64,000 nucleotides of DNA from positions 9,664,719 through 9,728,718 of the forward strand of contig JAQFVV010000036.1 in the NCBI GenBank assembly GCA_028023455.1. Reading direction: 5' to 3'. The stretch is from Epiperipatus broadwayi (taxonomy: Eukaryota > Onychophora > Udeonychophora > Euonychophora > Peripatidae). Made by a program: the position numbers and the translations under genes. Each line of letters begins with the position of its first letter. Within the stretch, counting starts at the first letter, position 1. The notes under the pieces are model-generated. The model ran no database searches. It worked only from the letters and a program-made list of their open reading frames with translations, and had not been told where the DNA came from. Of the stretch, positions 12,490 through 24,185 are shown piece after piece.

Positions 12490-13859
12490 ATATAAGTATA
12501 TATGTATTAAAAGTTATAATAATTGTCCTAAATATGTATATGTATTTCATCTATAATAATAGTAATATTGATAGGTGTAAAACTAAATAGGATAATAATG
12601 TTTATGATGGATATGTGAATAATGAAGAGCTAAAAGCTAATGGTGGATATGAAAATAATGATGAGCTAGAGATCATATTAAAATAATGAATTATCTTAAC
12701 ATTTATTGATTAACAAAAATATAAAATATGAATAATTTTAATCTGACACATGTATTGTATTATGTCAAGGATGAATTTCTACCATATTGATATCTAATAA
12801 TTATATTCATAAAAATAAAGTCCTTATCCTCAACCCAATGGTAGAAATTCATACACTTGACCGATTATTTACAACAACAAATATGTAGCATTATTATATA
12901 TATGTAATCACGATTCTATCTGGCTGATTTAATATATATATATATATTGTACCGGGTTCAAATATGGTTTGATTGAATCGAAACACCGGCCTCTTAGGCA
13001 GAGAAGAACATATTTGGAGAATATGTATGTCCAAATGATAGCTATAAAATATATTTAACTAGCATTACATTTCCAGGACATAGCTTATTCTTAGCTGTTG
13101 AGTTCAACACCATGTTCAAAGCACTTTTTTTGTTTGTGTATAAACACGGGCACCAGCTATCTATTCAAAAGAATAAACAATGCACTTTGAACAATGGCCA
13201 CTAACTCAATGCCTAAGTTATACACATAGACTAGCTCAGTTACTTGTAATCACTAAGAGATTATACATAATTAGTGGTGAAAAGAATTGTAAGAGAGATT
13301 GGTAAAAGAGTTGATAAAAGAATTGACCGACAAATAGAGTTTAAGTTTTAAGACAATTTATTAACTATCATTAATTTACTAAATTTAAACAACTTTGTAA
13401 TTTTTAACTAATATAACACACACACATTTTAAATTAATGCACTATAATATATATCTTATGAAAAGCATAAATAATGTTTGACGTTTATAAAATCATATAG
13501 CATTCACAAACACGCACATCAATAGTTCATTTGATGCATGATTATAGAGTTCAAATTACTTGTCTCTGGAGGTTTTATGAATTAATGCAATGGCTATTAT
13601 GGTATAATGAAAATAAGCAAATGTTTTACCTAGGATTTTGAACATAGATTTAGAACATTGTTTTCTTCTTGTTTGCTGCTTCCATTATGAATACTTCCAG
13701 TTGGCTGGGACGTTTCCTTGATGAGTTTCCTTATTATTCATGATTATTACTATTGGAGACAATTAGATATTGATGGAGATTTCCAAGTTGTTACGCTGAC
13801 ATTATTTCACAGGCAGATCTTGCTGTTTTCATCAGACTTCAGGCTGTGGAGAAACATGT
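12488..13859. other. AT-rich stretch with a weak inverted repeat
   Basis: No gene seen. Around 12605-12670, GATATG..AATAATGA.GAGCTA is loosely repeated. From 13078 to 13246 the sequence containing GTTGAGTTCAACACCATGTT is imperfectly complementary to the segment containing GAACAATGGCCACTAACTCA, giving a poor fold-back of about 60-bp arms. A GGGTTCAAATA B-box-like element at 12953 has no convincing A box. Confidence 0.45.
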
Positions 13860-13933
13860 GTTCCTAAAAGCTGCTCAGCACTGCATTTTGTTTCTGTATA
13901 CAATTAACTCAACTGATTGTTCTCTTTTGACTT

Positions 13934-13975
13934 AACTGACTCAATTAATTGTCCGATAAAAAAAGTCTATTTATA
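13934..13975 (-). promoter_or_regulatory. Candidate LTR promoter (TATA plus initiator-like)
   Basis: On the minus strand TATAAATAG (13975-13967) is followed about 30-40 bases later by TCAGTT (13939-13934), a match to the arthropod-type initiator used by many gypsy elements. It lies downstream of the minus-strand gypsy integrase remnant and polypurine tract, where a 3' LTR would be expected. The second LTR is not in view, so this is unverified. Confidence 0.25.
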
Positions 13976-14363
13976 CCTCTAGTGTGTTGTCAAAGTTCCT
14001 TTTAATATCTTCCGACAATATCTGTTGTCGAAATTCCATTGATAATCCTTTGACAACATGTTGTTTTATATAATTTTAATTAGTAGCTAATCCTTTGGAG
14101 ACAAGCTTTTTAATAGCCATCACTGTGTTTTTAATGATAATCTTTTATTTCATTTTAATATTTATTACGCATACATTTTTATTTATTTACAATCGCACAT
14201 ATATATGCACATATATAACTAGTTTTAAGATTACTTTTTCTTTAATTCAATGAAAAGAGATTTATATTTTGAAGCTTTTAATTATTTATACTTTACGAAT
14301 ACTAATAAGAAAAACTCTTTATTTCCTTTTATCAAACTTTTAGTTTAACTTTTCTAACCAAAA

Positions 14364-14381
14364 CTCCCCCTACCCCTTTTT
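14364..14381 (-). other. Candidate polypurine tract
   Basis: The minus strand reads AAAAAGGGGTAGGGGGAG, a strong purine run in otherwise AT-rich DNA, about 540 bases downstream of the end of the minus-strand gypsy open reading region. A polypurine tract primes plus-strand synthesis and sits immediately upstream of the 3' LTR, so the LTR would start near 14363 and run to lower coordinates. Confidence 0.35.
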
Positions 14382-14914
14382 AATCAATTATTTTCTAACT
14401 TTTATTTCAAAATCTAAGGATAGAAAACTATTTGACTCTTATCTTTTTCGAAAACAAACTGTAATAAACTCTTCAACATTTAATTTTACATTTTTCTTTT
14501 ACGAAAGATCTTTTAATAATTTTTTTAGATAAATTATTGTGTGCCAATTTCAATATTGGTACATTACACCATCCCCGTTTGAGAGTAAAATGTGTCTACT
14601 TTTGACCATTTTATCTCTGACAACTTTAAGTCTTAATTCAGAACTATTTTTATTTTATTACGGACATGTTATTTATTTATTTAACTCGGTCACTTTAATT
14701 AAACCTTTTATTTTATTCATTTATTTAATCCTACAATGTTACTCTTAAATCATTCATTTGACCTACTTATTTAACTTGATTTTATTGATTTATTTTTGAA
14801 GTGTTTATTTACAAGCATTTCTTCTTAATTAATATGTGCGTGGGGAAAAAAATCTTTTATTCAATGAAGCCTCCTTGTCATTATTATTATTCCCAAATAT
14901 TTCATTTAGTATCA

Positions 14915-15977
14915 TTACCACCTGTCTGGAGGCTGTTTATCTCTTTTCACTAATCTCAACAACTGGGCATTACATGTTCCCTTTTCCTCCATCCCCTGCG
15001 CTATTACCAACACATTATTGCCACTTGATGATATAGGGGCCATCATATATTGGCTGGAATTTCTTGTATATATGTTGTTCAGGATAACTCACCGGATGAA
15101 CTCTCACCATGACCTCATCTTCCCTCCTGAATATGGCCTTACATCTTCCCTGCCTCTTCTTCCATAGCATGCCCATTTTTCTTAAGTGGTTAAGTGCCTG
15201 CTTAGCATCTCTTCTCTGGTTGATTGGATTTATCCCCACTGGCAATTTAGTCTCAAACAGATACAGAATGTTTCTTCCAAAAAGTAGCCAAACAGGATCA
15301 AATTCAGTAGACTTATTTCTTGACCAGTTTATCATGTTGACTATTCATGAGTTTTCTTTCACCCATTTGTGATGATCATCCTGTATATAAACCCAAAATA
15401 AATGCCCCAACTTTCTCATAATCTGTTCACACGGATTAGACTGAGGGTTATGAATCGACATAAGTATATGTCTTATCCCATGCCTGTAGGTCCATTGCTT
15501 CCATTCGCTAGATATAAAGGGCGTTCCATGAACCGACAGAATTTTGTCTGGAATTCCTACAGTCGTAAAGTATTGTAGGTCCAAAACTCGAATAGTTTGT
15601 CTTGCGTTAGCTTGAGCTACTGGATATGTCACCACCAGCTTCGAAAACACCTCATATGTCACCATGAGATACTTCATTCTATTGAATGGAGACAGAGATC
15701 CATAGAAGTCTATCGCTAGTAAGCTGTTCAGCCATTGGGCATATATAGGTTGCAGTGGCCCCACTCCTGATGTGTTAGCAGGCTTGGGTGCTGAACATAT
15801 GGTGCATCTACCAATCATGTCCGTAATGTTGGCATTCATTCCTGTCCAGTAAAACCAATGACTCAGCCATCGTTCCACTTTATTTGCCCCATAATGTCCA
15901 TAAGTATTATGTGCATATTTAATTATTTGCTTTCTCATGGCGACCGGAAGAATAATGCGTGTTTGTTTTTTTTTCAT
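14915..15977 (-). pseudogene. Ty3/gypsy-type integrase (3' end of pol), broken
   Basis: Integrase of an LTR retrotransposon, which would insert its cDNA into host DNA. Numbering from the ATG at 15977: HHCC zinc-binding residues H23, H28, C58, C61; catalytic core with D90 (AIDFYG) and E184 (NPCEQIMRKLG). The second catalytic Asp is replaced by Val at 149 (LSVHGTPF); 149 to 184 keeps the DD35E spacing. A TGA at 15347-15345 breaks the frame. The same frame then resumes (WLLFGRN to KFQPIYDGPYIIKW), and a frameshift near 15017 leads to a C-terminal tail ending at 14915. Upstream pol (RT, RNase H) is absent because the ~1.54 kb repeat begins at the same place. Clearly inactive. Confidence 0.9.
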
Positions 15978-17516
15978 CAGCTACATTCTCATAAAAATTT
16001 ATACTATGTTCAATTTAAAAGAACAGTTTAAGATTAAATCTATATTTTGAACAATTTAATACTCATTAGAAGAAATTTCTAATATTTGTTCAAAGAAAGT
16101 AATCTGAATATATTTTCATGTTCTATGAAAAAATTGTTTGAAATACATATTCTAAAATCTAAACTGCGTTTTAAAAAAGGAACATGTTTAAAAAAAAATT
16201 CAATTAAATTTAATGTACTTTACATTATAAAGAAAATGCAAAGTGGGTAGAACACCAATTTATCATGGGATAGATAAAATGCACTTGCCTAATCAAACAT
16301 ATATGTATGAATAACATCTTTTGCTGAATGCCTTAAAATTATAAAGAAATTAGATCTTCAAAATAGAATTATAATTGTTAATAAAGGAACTGTATATTAA
16401 GAAGTTGAAATCTACATATAAAGAAGAAAGTAAATGTCAACTTAGGATATTCTAATATTTTCTTTAATATCTAACAACGAAGGAATCAAAACTGCGTCTT
16501 CAAAGGATTTTCATTCGCGCAAGGAACATCTGATTTTTTAAAAATTATAATTGGGAAAAGTTAATTTCATTTACTTTTATCATCGGATTCATTTTATTAA
16601 AAAAATGAATAATAAGAGAGAATTAATAATTTAAAATATTTTTGTTTTTATTTATGATTAATAAAGATTTAAATATAGGTTAAAAGAAAGGGATAATGTG
16701 AACTTTGAGGTAAGAGATTAAATTATTTTTAAATTCACATAGTATTATTTTTTATGACACGACACTACATTGGTTATACTAAACCAAATTAAGCTAATAA
16801 TTGTAATGTATGATAAATGAATAAATGATTAACATTGTTGTGAAGTATATATTTTTATATTAATAAATATAAATTACAGACAATCATTTTAACAAATGAA
16901 GATATTATATATAAATAATTGGATTATTATTTGTATAATCTAATTATTGTAAAATAGTATTAATATAAAAGTCTTAATATTTGGTTACTTATATTTTATA
17001 TCCATTGTAAAATCACGTAGTGTTATAGATTAGAAAATATATCTACCGTAATATAAATAGAATATTTATATATTTATTACAAGGAAGTAGATATATAAAT
17101 AATTTTTTTATATATTATAAAATTTAAATTATTTAATTGTTAAATAAGTAATTATGTTTTTTATAGTAAATTAAATGAAGTCTTCAATTTTGTTTTATTT
17201 GATTTAAAGTGTTAGTGAGATTCGTTATTAATATTAGTTTAGAATATTGATAGGAACCCCTGAAGAGAGTAAATTGTTAAACTTCCCTGAGCTCGAAATC
17301 TTAGCATAACGGTAAAGTTAATTAAGGTGAAAATTGATTTGATGTGGTTTGTATACAATAATTTATTAATAATACATTAGTTATTAGGAACAAATACAGT
17401 TTTATATCAAAATTACATCACATCATTCATGGCATCATATATGAAGACCTTAAATCTGACTATAGTGAGATGCGACTGCCTTAACTTATCTTGTTGAGAG
17501 GGTGTATACCATTACA
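15976..17516 (+). mobile_element. Long direct repeat copy A, probable 5' LTR (~1.54 kb)
   Basis: It is repeated at 23533-34832 with insertions removed, at roughly 90-95% identity by eye. Both copies start at ATCAGCTA and end at CATTACA or CGTTACA; after the end they diverge completely. The CA terminus, the TGG triplet two bases downstream at 17519 (where a tRNA primer-binding site should start) and the gag region in the same orientation point to a 5' LTR. Against this, the start is not TG and no flanking target duplication is visible. It interrupts the integrase pseudogene on its left. No coding capacity seen. Confidence 0.6.
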
Positions 17517-17888
17517 TATGGCACACACAACTAGGGCCCGAATCATAGATTCCATATCATTATTATATTGAATCATAGATTTTATATTGTTTGTATAGCG
17601 ATACAAAACATTGAGGGATAAATATTATTAATAATAATCTCATATTAAATGTATTGTAAAATAGTAGATAATAAGATAATGGAGACTTTGAAAATTAAAT
17701 AGTTAAAATTTAAATGAATAGATCACTCGCTTAAAAATATAATTTTAAAATTAGGCATTAGAGTAAGAACACACACACACACACATATATATATATATCT
17801 TGAAAAAAGAAAGGCATCACATTAATATCCTATGATAAATAATATATTATCATATAAATAAAGCTATAGTTAAGATAAAGTTAGCTTT
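17517..17888 (+). other. Leader with possible primer-binding site
   Basis: Two bases after the repeat end, TGGCACACACAACTAGG (17519-17535) sits at the primer-binding-site position. I cannot name the tRNA. Then follows AT-rich leader with (CA)n(TA)n at about 17769-17799, up to the first gag ATG at 17889. Confidence 0.35.
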
Positions 17889-19765
17889 ATGATTACGAGA
17901 AGTAAGTATAAAATATTTTCTTCTAATACTGATAATAAGATAGAAATGCAAACTGAGGTACTTAGTTCAAATATAGCTGATGATACTATGAATAGTACCA
18001 GTGAACAAATAGATATAGGTGTGTCTGAGAGTAGTTCTATATTAGATACTCATGTTCCAGAAACTATGGATATTATTGACAAACCTATAGATCTGAAAGT
18101 AGATTTGTCTACAAATATGGATACCAAGATGGAAAGTATGAATACTAAAATGGAAAGTATGAATACTAAGATGGAAAGTATGAAAGTAGATATTACAAAT
18201 GAATTATCAATAAAATTAGATAATACAAAAATAGATGTGAAGGTTGAGGTATCACAAATACAAATAATATGAACAATGAAATTCAAAAAATTCAAAAAGT
18301 TATTGAACAAACAGATCTTAAGTGTCAAAAAAGATTTTTTGAATTTGAGTTAAAAATAGAAAATAAAGTAGAAAACAAATTTTTAGAAATAGAAACTGTA
18401 TACAATCATCTCCAAATTGGTATGTATAAAATCCAAGAAGAGACTGAAAAGGTTTTAGATGAGAAAATAAAAGATGTCCACATAGAAATTAATAACCAAG
18501 ACAAAAAAATTCTGTCTATGGAAAAATATTTTCAGGGTTTAAATGTGAAATAAAATTTGATTGATTCAGACGTAAAGTTAAATAAAGATAATATTGAAAT
18601 ATTATTAGAGAATCAATAGGAGATATTTAATCAATTGGAAAATAAAAATATTACCGTAGATCAAACTATAAAAGTTTTAAAGGATGAGTTTGAGAAAGAA
18701 AGAAAAATAAGATGGAAAATTATACCCAAGCTTGTAAAAGGATTAAATTATCTAATATCAAAGAAGACAATACTTCAGATAAATTTAATCAAATATTAGA
18801 AGCTATTAATAGGATAAGGGAAGATCCAAATAAAAAGGAACATCAAGATGAAATAGTGATTGAGATGGAAAACATGCAAAGGGAACAAAATAATATGGAT
18901 AATATTAGTTATTTTATAGGAGACTTTGTTCACCATCACAATCAACAATCATCTATAAATATGCAAAAAGAAAATGTTAGCAATACAAATCACGTATTAC
19001 AATCTAATGTTGTAAATCAATTTGTAAAATTAAAACATTTTCAAGGGTTTACAATGAAGCTCCAATAGAGCAACTAAAGAGTTTAAATTTACATTTTTCA
19101 GTAAATACTAATTTGACAGAAGGTGAAAAATTGATAGTAGCATATAGTCATTTACAAGGTGATGCTTTATCATGGTGGGAATCATTATTCCAAATACCTA
19201 AAACTTTTGAAGAATATAAAAAATTATTGATAAAGAATTTTTGGAATAATGATCGTCAAGAATCACTGTCGTATCACAACTTTAGGAAAAATATAAAAAT
19301 ATTTCTGGTGAAACTCTTACTAAATTTTTTAGAAGACAGGTATCAAAACTGAAAACCCTTGATACATATCATTTTAGCCAAAATCAAATTATTCGTATTG
19401 TAAAACATAACTTACCTATGAAAATTAAGCAGTCTTTATTATTTTATAATACACAAAATATCGAACAAATTATAGATATTTTAAGTAATATTGACTCAAA
19501 TAACCAAAATGTTAATCAAAATTATTTTGAAAGAAAGAAAGAAAATATTCAAGTAAATCCTATTAATTATAAAAAAAGAAAACATAAGAATTTTAATCAT
19601 TCACAAAGTAAAACAACGAATAGTGATAATAATGCAGAAGTTAAATTAAGTTCTGATGCACATCACATTTCAAAAATTACCAGTATAGCATCTACTAGTG
19701 GATTAAATAAAGGTAAAATAGGGTACAATAAAAATATACCCAAACCAACACCAAAATTAAATTAA
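17889..19765 (+). pseudogene. LTR-retrotransposon gag, frameshifted
   Basis: Structural protein remnant of the element flanked by the ~1.54 kb repeats. Consecutive open segments in changing frames (17889-18272, 18269-18553, 18712-19068, 19113-19352, 19418-19765) read as one protein with at least four lesions. The N-terminal part is acidic with three tandem copies of NTKMESM (18121-18184). It is followed by a long Lys/Glu/Asn-rich coiled coil. The retrotransposon-gag domain is recognisable in LIVAYSHLQGDALSWWESL and the following FEEYKKLLIKNFW. The tail is basic and rich in K and N, without a CCHC knuckle. The family assignment rests on the gag motif and the protease that follows. Confidence 0.75.
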
Positions 19766-19920
19766 AAAGGGTCTTCGGAAATAGTTCCTCTCTTCAAAGA
19801 CCCGTATTTAAAACGAGGAACAAAAATAAAATTGTAGGTAAACAAATCACCAACATAATATGTTCAGAGGAAGATGATGAACCGAAATATGCCGCTCAAA
19901 ATTGTCCATTAATTAATATT

Positions 19921-20393
19921 ATGTTTGAAGATGTGCAAATTACTTATTAGATAGTGGTACCCAAATATCTGTAATATTTGAGGCGTTTTATAAAAGGTTG
20001 ATGGATAAAAATCCACATATTAAAACCTTACCTCTAAAATCAGTACATATTACTTTAGCTAATAATAAAAGGGCAAAATTAATTCAAAAGCAAATCTGGA
20101 TCAAATTAATTATTAATCAAAAATGTATTTATCATGTATTTTTGATATTAACTGGACTTATTCATGAAATGATATTGGGAGTAGATTTCTTACATCTGAA
20201 CAAATGTCTAATTGACTTTAAAAATAAAATAATTAATGTAGGTAATGAAGTTTTAAAGATGACATTATCTCTAGAGTATGATTTATTTGAAATTGGTTGT
20301 ATGATTTCAAACATATCAGAAACACTTGTAAAATCAAAAATTGCTGAATCAAATTTGATTGATGAAATTAAGGAGCAGGATTGGCATCTTTAA
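19921..20393 (+). pseudogene. Retropepsin-like aspartic protease fragment (gypsy-type)
   Basis: Protease that would process the Gag-Pol polyprotein. The catalytic LLDSGTQIS occurs at 19944-19970 and the second hallmark ILGVDFLHLNKCLIDF about 75 residues later, the usual spacing for Ty3/gypsy retropepsins. A frameshift near 19945 separates it from the upstream segment NIMFEDVQIT. Reading ends at TAA after KEQDWHL. No reverse transcriptase follows: the next recognisable protein is an inverted LINE. AGGATTGGCAT is repeated at 20380 and 20466, which may mark a deletion or duplication joint. Confidence 0.75.
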
Positions 20394-20650
20394 ATAACAT
20401 GTATGTTCACATATATTCATTTATTAGATGTCAGTGATAGTCTAGTAAGTCTCAATAAAAAGCAGGATTGGCATTTTAAGTTGATTTATACATAAAACAC
20501 TTATGAACTAACTAATTAAAACTTAGTTATAAAATAATCAGGTTTTCTACCATATAATCATTTTGATATACCATTTCAAATACTTAGTATATTGATAAGG
20601 ATACATTATATAGAAATTAATAGAAAGAAGTGAAAAAAAAAAGTAATATA

Positions 20651-20696
<46 letters not shown>

Positions 20697-21092
20697 GATT
20701 TTTGCTTAATAAAGTATTACATTATTTAACTTTAATAGGTAATAATTTTAAAACAAAATAGTCAGTATATTTAATCTATGATTTGATCAAAACAGATTAT
20801 ATTAGATGCACCATATTTAAGACATTAAAAAAGAACCCAATTGCCCATAAAACAATTTAGTTATTATTAAATATAATAATTAATATTTTTTTCTCTAATA
20901 ATTGATGAAGAATTTAAGATTTTAAGTCGAGAGGAATATAAAAAAAATATATGAATTGTAATGATGCATAAATGATAACAAAGATGAAGAATTAAAATAA
21001 AATGCTAGTTTATTTTAATTTTCTTAGTTGAGGGGAAATGTAGGAGTATATATATATATATATATATATATACTCCTATTTATGCAAATATA

Positions 21093-21140
<48 letters not shown>

Positions 21141-21205
21141 ATACATTATATTTGCATTATTATTATATTTATGAAAATAAATATATAACTTGTTAAGTTA
21201 ATATT
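20394..21205. other. AT-rich internal remainder of the LTR element
   Basis: No reverse transcriptase, RNase H or integrase motifs are visible in any frame. It contains a TA tract (about 20657-20694) and the palindromes at 21041-21157. Probably what remains of pol after deletion, or unrelated filler. Confidence 0.45.
21041..21157. repeat. Two perfect TA-centred palindromes
   Basis: 21041-21078 is TAGGAGTA, (TA)n, TACTCCTA. 21082-21157 has 17-bp arms, ATGCAAATATAATGTAT and its exact inverse, around (TA)n. They are adjacent and separated by three bases. Confidence 0.9.
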
Positions 21206-23330
21206 TTTTTTTAAAAGAATATAGACTTTATTTTATATAAAGTGTTACAATTGAATTTCTCTAGATAACAAAAAAAAATCTAGTATAAATTTACATTTTT
21301 ACTAATAACTTCCTGAATTTCTTTTACTAAGAACCTGTCCATGTGGATAGGTAGATTTCTTTGGGTGCAAGAAGCGTATCTTTTTTTCGAATAGAATTAA
21401 ATGTATTTTTTAATAAAAAGTTGTAAGTCCAATGGAGAATTGGTTATAACTATATGACATCTAAGTAACCATACTACGTGGTTAATAAATATGCATTTTC
21501 TGATATTGCAGAAATTACCAATTTTAATATTATGAATCATATCAAAGAGTTCTGGATTGTGATTATTGAAATAATTTTGAATAATATATTTTGCTTCTCT
21601 TAGTTCCAGGAAGAAACAAGAATATGATCAAATGTTTCACTATCTTTTTTACACAAAATACATAAAGAATCAATCCTTTTAAATCCTCTATTTGAAACAA
21701 GGAAATCGTTGGTAGGAAGTGAAGATAGATTTATTTTAATGATAAAATCAATATATTTAGGCATTATATACCATTTTCTCATTTTATTAAAAAAGATTGA
21801 TATTAGTCACTTCAAGATAACTAGGAGGGCATATCAGCTGAGGATTTATCATTTAAACATGTCCCAATATGTGTGCTTATTATTAAAAAGAATTTCATTT
21901 AAATCCATTTGTTTATCAATAAGTGAGATGAGAAGTTGTAGCCAATTTTTTTTAATATTCGGGGGAGGCGTATCTGTGGGAATGATTGTGTCAATAATGT
22001 TTTGGTAATTAAATTCAATATTGATGTAATAGAATAAATTAAGTATATTTTTAATTAATAATGTATTAATTGAATGTAAACCTAGGCCATTAAGTATTTT
22101 TAAATTTTTGCATTTTACACATATTGATATAGACCACTTTTTTTTTTTTTCAAAGGAGGGCAGAGCACAATGAGTTAATTTGCAAAGTGAATTTTTTAGT
22201 GGGGTTTAAAATCGGTAAATAATAATTAATTCTGTTGAAAACAAGAGAATTTAGTAAGAGAAATTTATCATATAAAGATAAGTAAATGCTTTTTAGAGAA
22301 TCTATTATTTTTTGTTGATATAATCAGTTTGTCTTATAACATTTTCCTCATTTTGTTTGGTGAAAGGTACAGTGGTATACCTAAAAAAGGTTGAGGTTTT
22401 GATGAGAAATATGCAGGGACATTTCCTCCTGAATGAAGCTTCCAAACTGCAGATTTCTCTAGATTAAAATTTAGTTTCTATTCCGATGAAAACTTTTTAA
22501 TGATTTTTTCAAGTTCTGGTAGGTGTTTAGTTGATGGCAGCATTACAACAATATCATCCATATATGCAAGATGTTTAATTTCTTTGTTTAGAAAAGGAAC
22601 AAAAACTCCAGGAAGTGTTGTTTCCATTTCTATGAGAAGGGGGTTAATATAAGCAATGAATAAAAGTGCACTCAAGGGTGAGCCCTGAGGAATAGAAATT
22701 GATGGTTTAAAGCCAGGTGCAATTCTACCATTGAGTGTAATGAAAATTTCTCTATTAAATAGAAGATTCTCTATCATAGTAAGATAGATGGAGGGAACTC
22801 CATGCTGTTGTAGTGTTTTCATTAATATTTCAATTCTTACTGAATCAAATGCTGCTATAATATCTAGTTGTACAGCTATTGGTTGTACAGCTATTGGCTT
22901 TGATTTTCTCTTAATTCTAATGTATTCGTTAAAATTTTGAAAAGGCAAATTGCATGCATTGTGGATGAACCTTTCTTTGCATATTGAGTAGAAGAAATAT
23001 TATCTAAAATCTTTTGTTGAATCTTCTCATTAATCAGCCCTTCTATGATCTCAATAAGAAAAGGAGTCATAGAGATAGGTCTAATATTTGATGTAATAGA
23101 GGGAAGACCTTTCTTTTTTAAAAAAGGCACCAATGAAATAGGGTAGAGGCCATGTATGTCTTGACAACTTAAGGCTATGATGTCAATGACACCTTTTATA
23201 ATTGGAACAGTAAAGTGAGCCAAATGTGACAGTATAAATTTTGGGAGGCCATGAGAGCCAGGATGTGTTTTTTCAGGAAGAGAATTTAATTTGTTAGTAT
23301 TTTTCATTCTTTAAAATGAAAAAAAGATGT
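21206..23330 (-). mobile_element. 5'-truncated LINE, same family as 27715-34074, inverted
   Basis: Minus-strand copy. The 3' end is a T-run (poly-A) at 21206-21214 preceded by AATAAAG on the minus strand. RT-domain pieces at 23307-22891 (PISMTPFLIEIIEGLI) and 22948-22478 (VQLDIIAAFDSVRIEIL, IPQGSPLSALLF, AYMDDIVVML) match the plus-strand element closely, as does SSLPTNDFLVSNRG with CILC and HIL in the C-terminal zinc region (21782-21600). They are joined by frameshifts. PIAVQ is duplicated in tandem near 22880. The last Cys of the C-terminal finger is lost. The 5' end is truncated just upstream of the RT, typical of incomplete target-primed reverse transcription. Confidence 0.9.
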
Positions 23331-24185
23331 TGACAAAAGGTGGTTGACAAGGTTATAAATGACCTTTGAGTTCACAGTTTATTGAATTAAAGGAAATGAA
23401 ATTAACTTAGTGTTTTAATATCGAATTGTTATTGCAACAATGTAGAATGTGTATGCTTCAGCAAGCTGATGGAGTGAGATATAATATAATAATTCTATTC
23501 TTTTTATTAAAAGACTAAGGATTCTATTTTTTATCAGCTATATTCTCATAAAAATTTACACTATGTTCGATTTAAAATAACAGTATAAGATTATATCTAT
23601 ATTTTGAACAATTTAATACTCATTAGAAGAAATTTCTAATATTCGTTCAAAGAAAGTAATCTGAATATATTTTCGTGTTCTATAAAAAATTGTTTGAATT
23701 ACATATTCTAAAATCTAAACTGCATTTTAAAAAAAGAACATGTTTATAAAAACTTCAATTAAATTTAATGTACTTTACATTATAAAGAAAATGCAAAGCA
23801 GGTACAACACCAATTTATCATGGGATAGATAAAATGCACTTGCCTAATCAAACGTATATGTGTGAATAACATCTTTTGCTGAATGCCTTAAAATTATAAA
23901 AATTAGATCTTCAAAATAGAATTATAATTGTTAATAAAGAAACTGTATATTAAGAAATTGAAATCTACGTATAAAGAAGAAACTAAATGTCAACTTAGAA
24001 TATTCTGATATTTTCTTTAATGTCTAACAATGAAAAAATCAAAAACTGCGTCTTCAAATGATTTTCATTCGTGAGGAACATCTGAGATTATTGTATTAAC
24101 TTTTGTAAATACAATTTAAGATTTTTTTTTGAAAATTATAATTGAAAAAAGTTAATTTCATTTACTTTATTATCGTAGTCATTTT

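Noticed and set aside
13780-13870. Minus-strand CTGATGA with a later GAAA and an ACAG/CUGU helix near 13835, hammerhead-like
   Set aside because: Two extra bases separate the core from the helix, stem III and stem I do not pair properly, and no repeated copy was seen.
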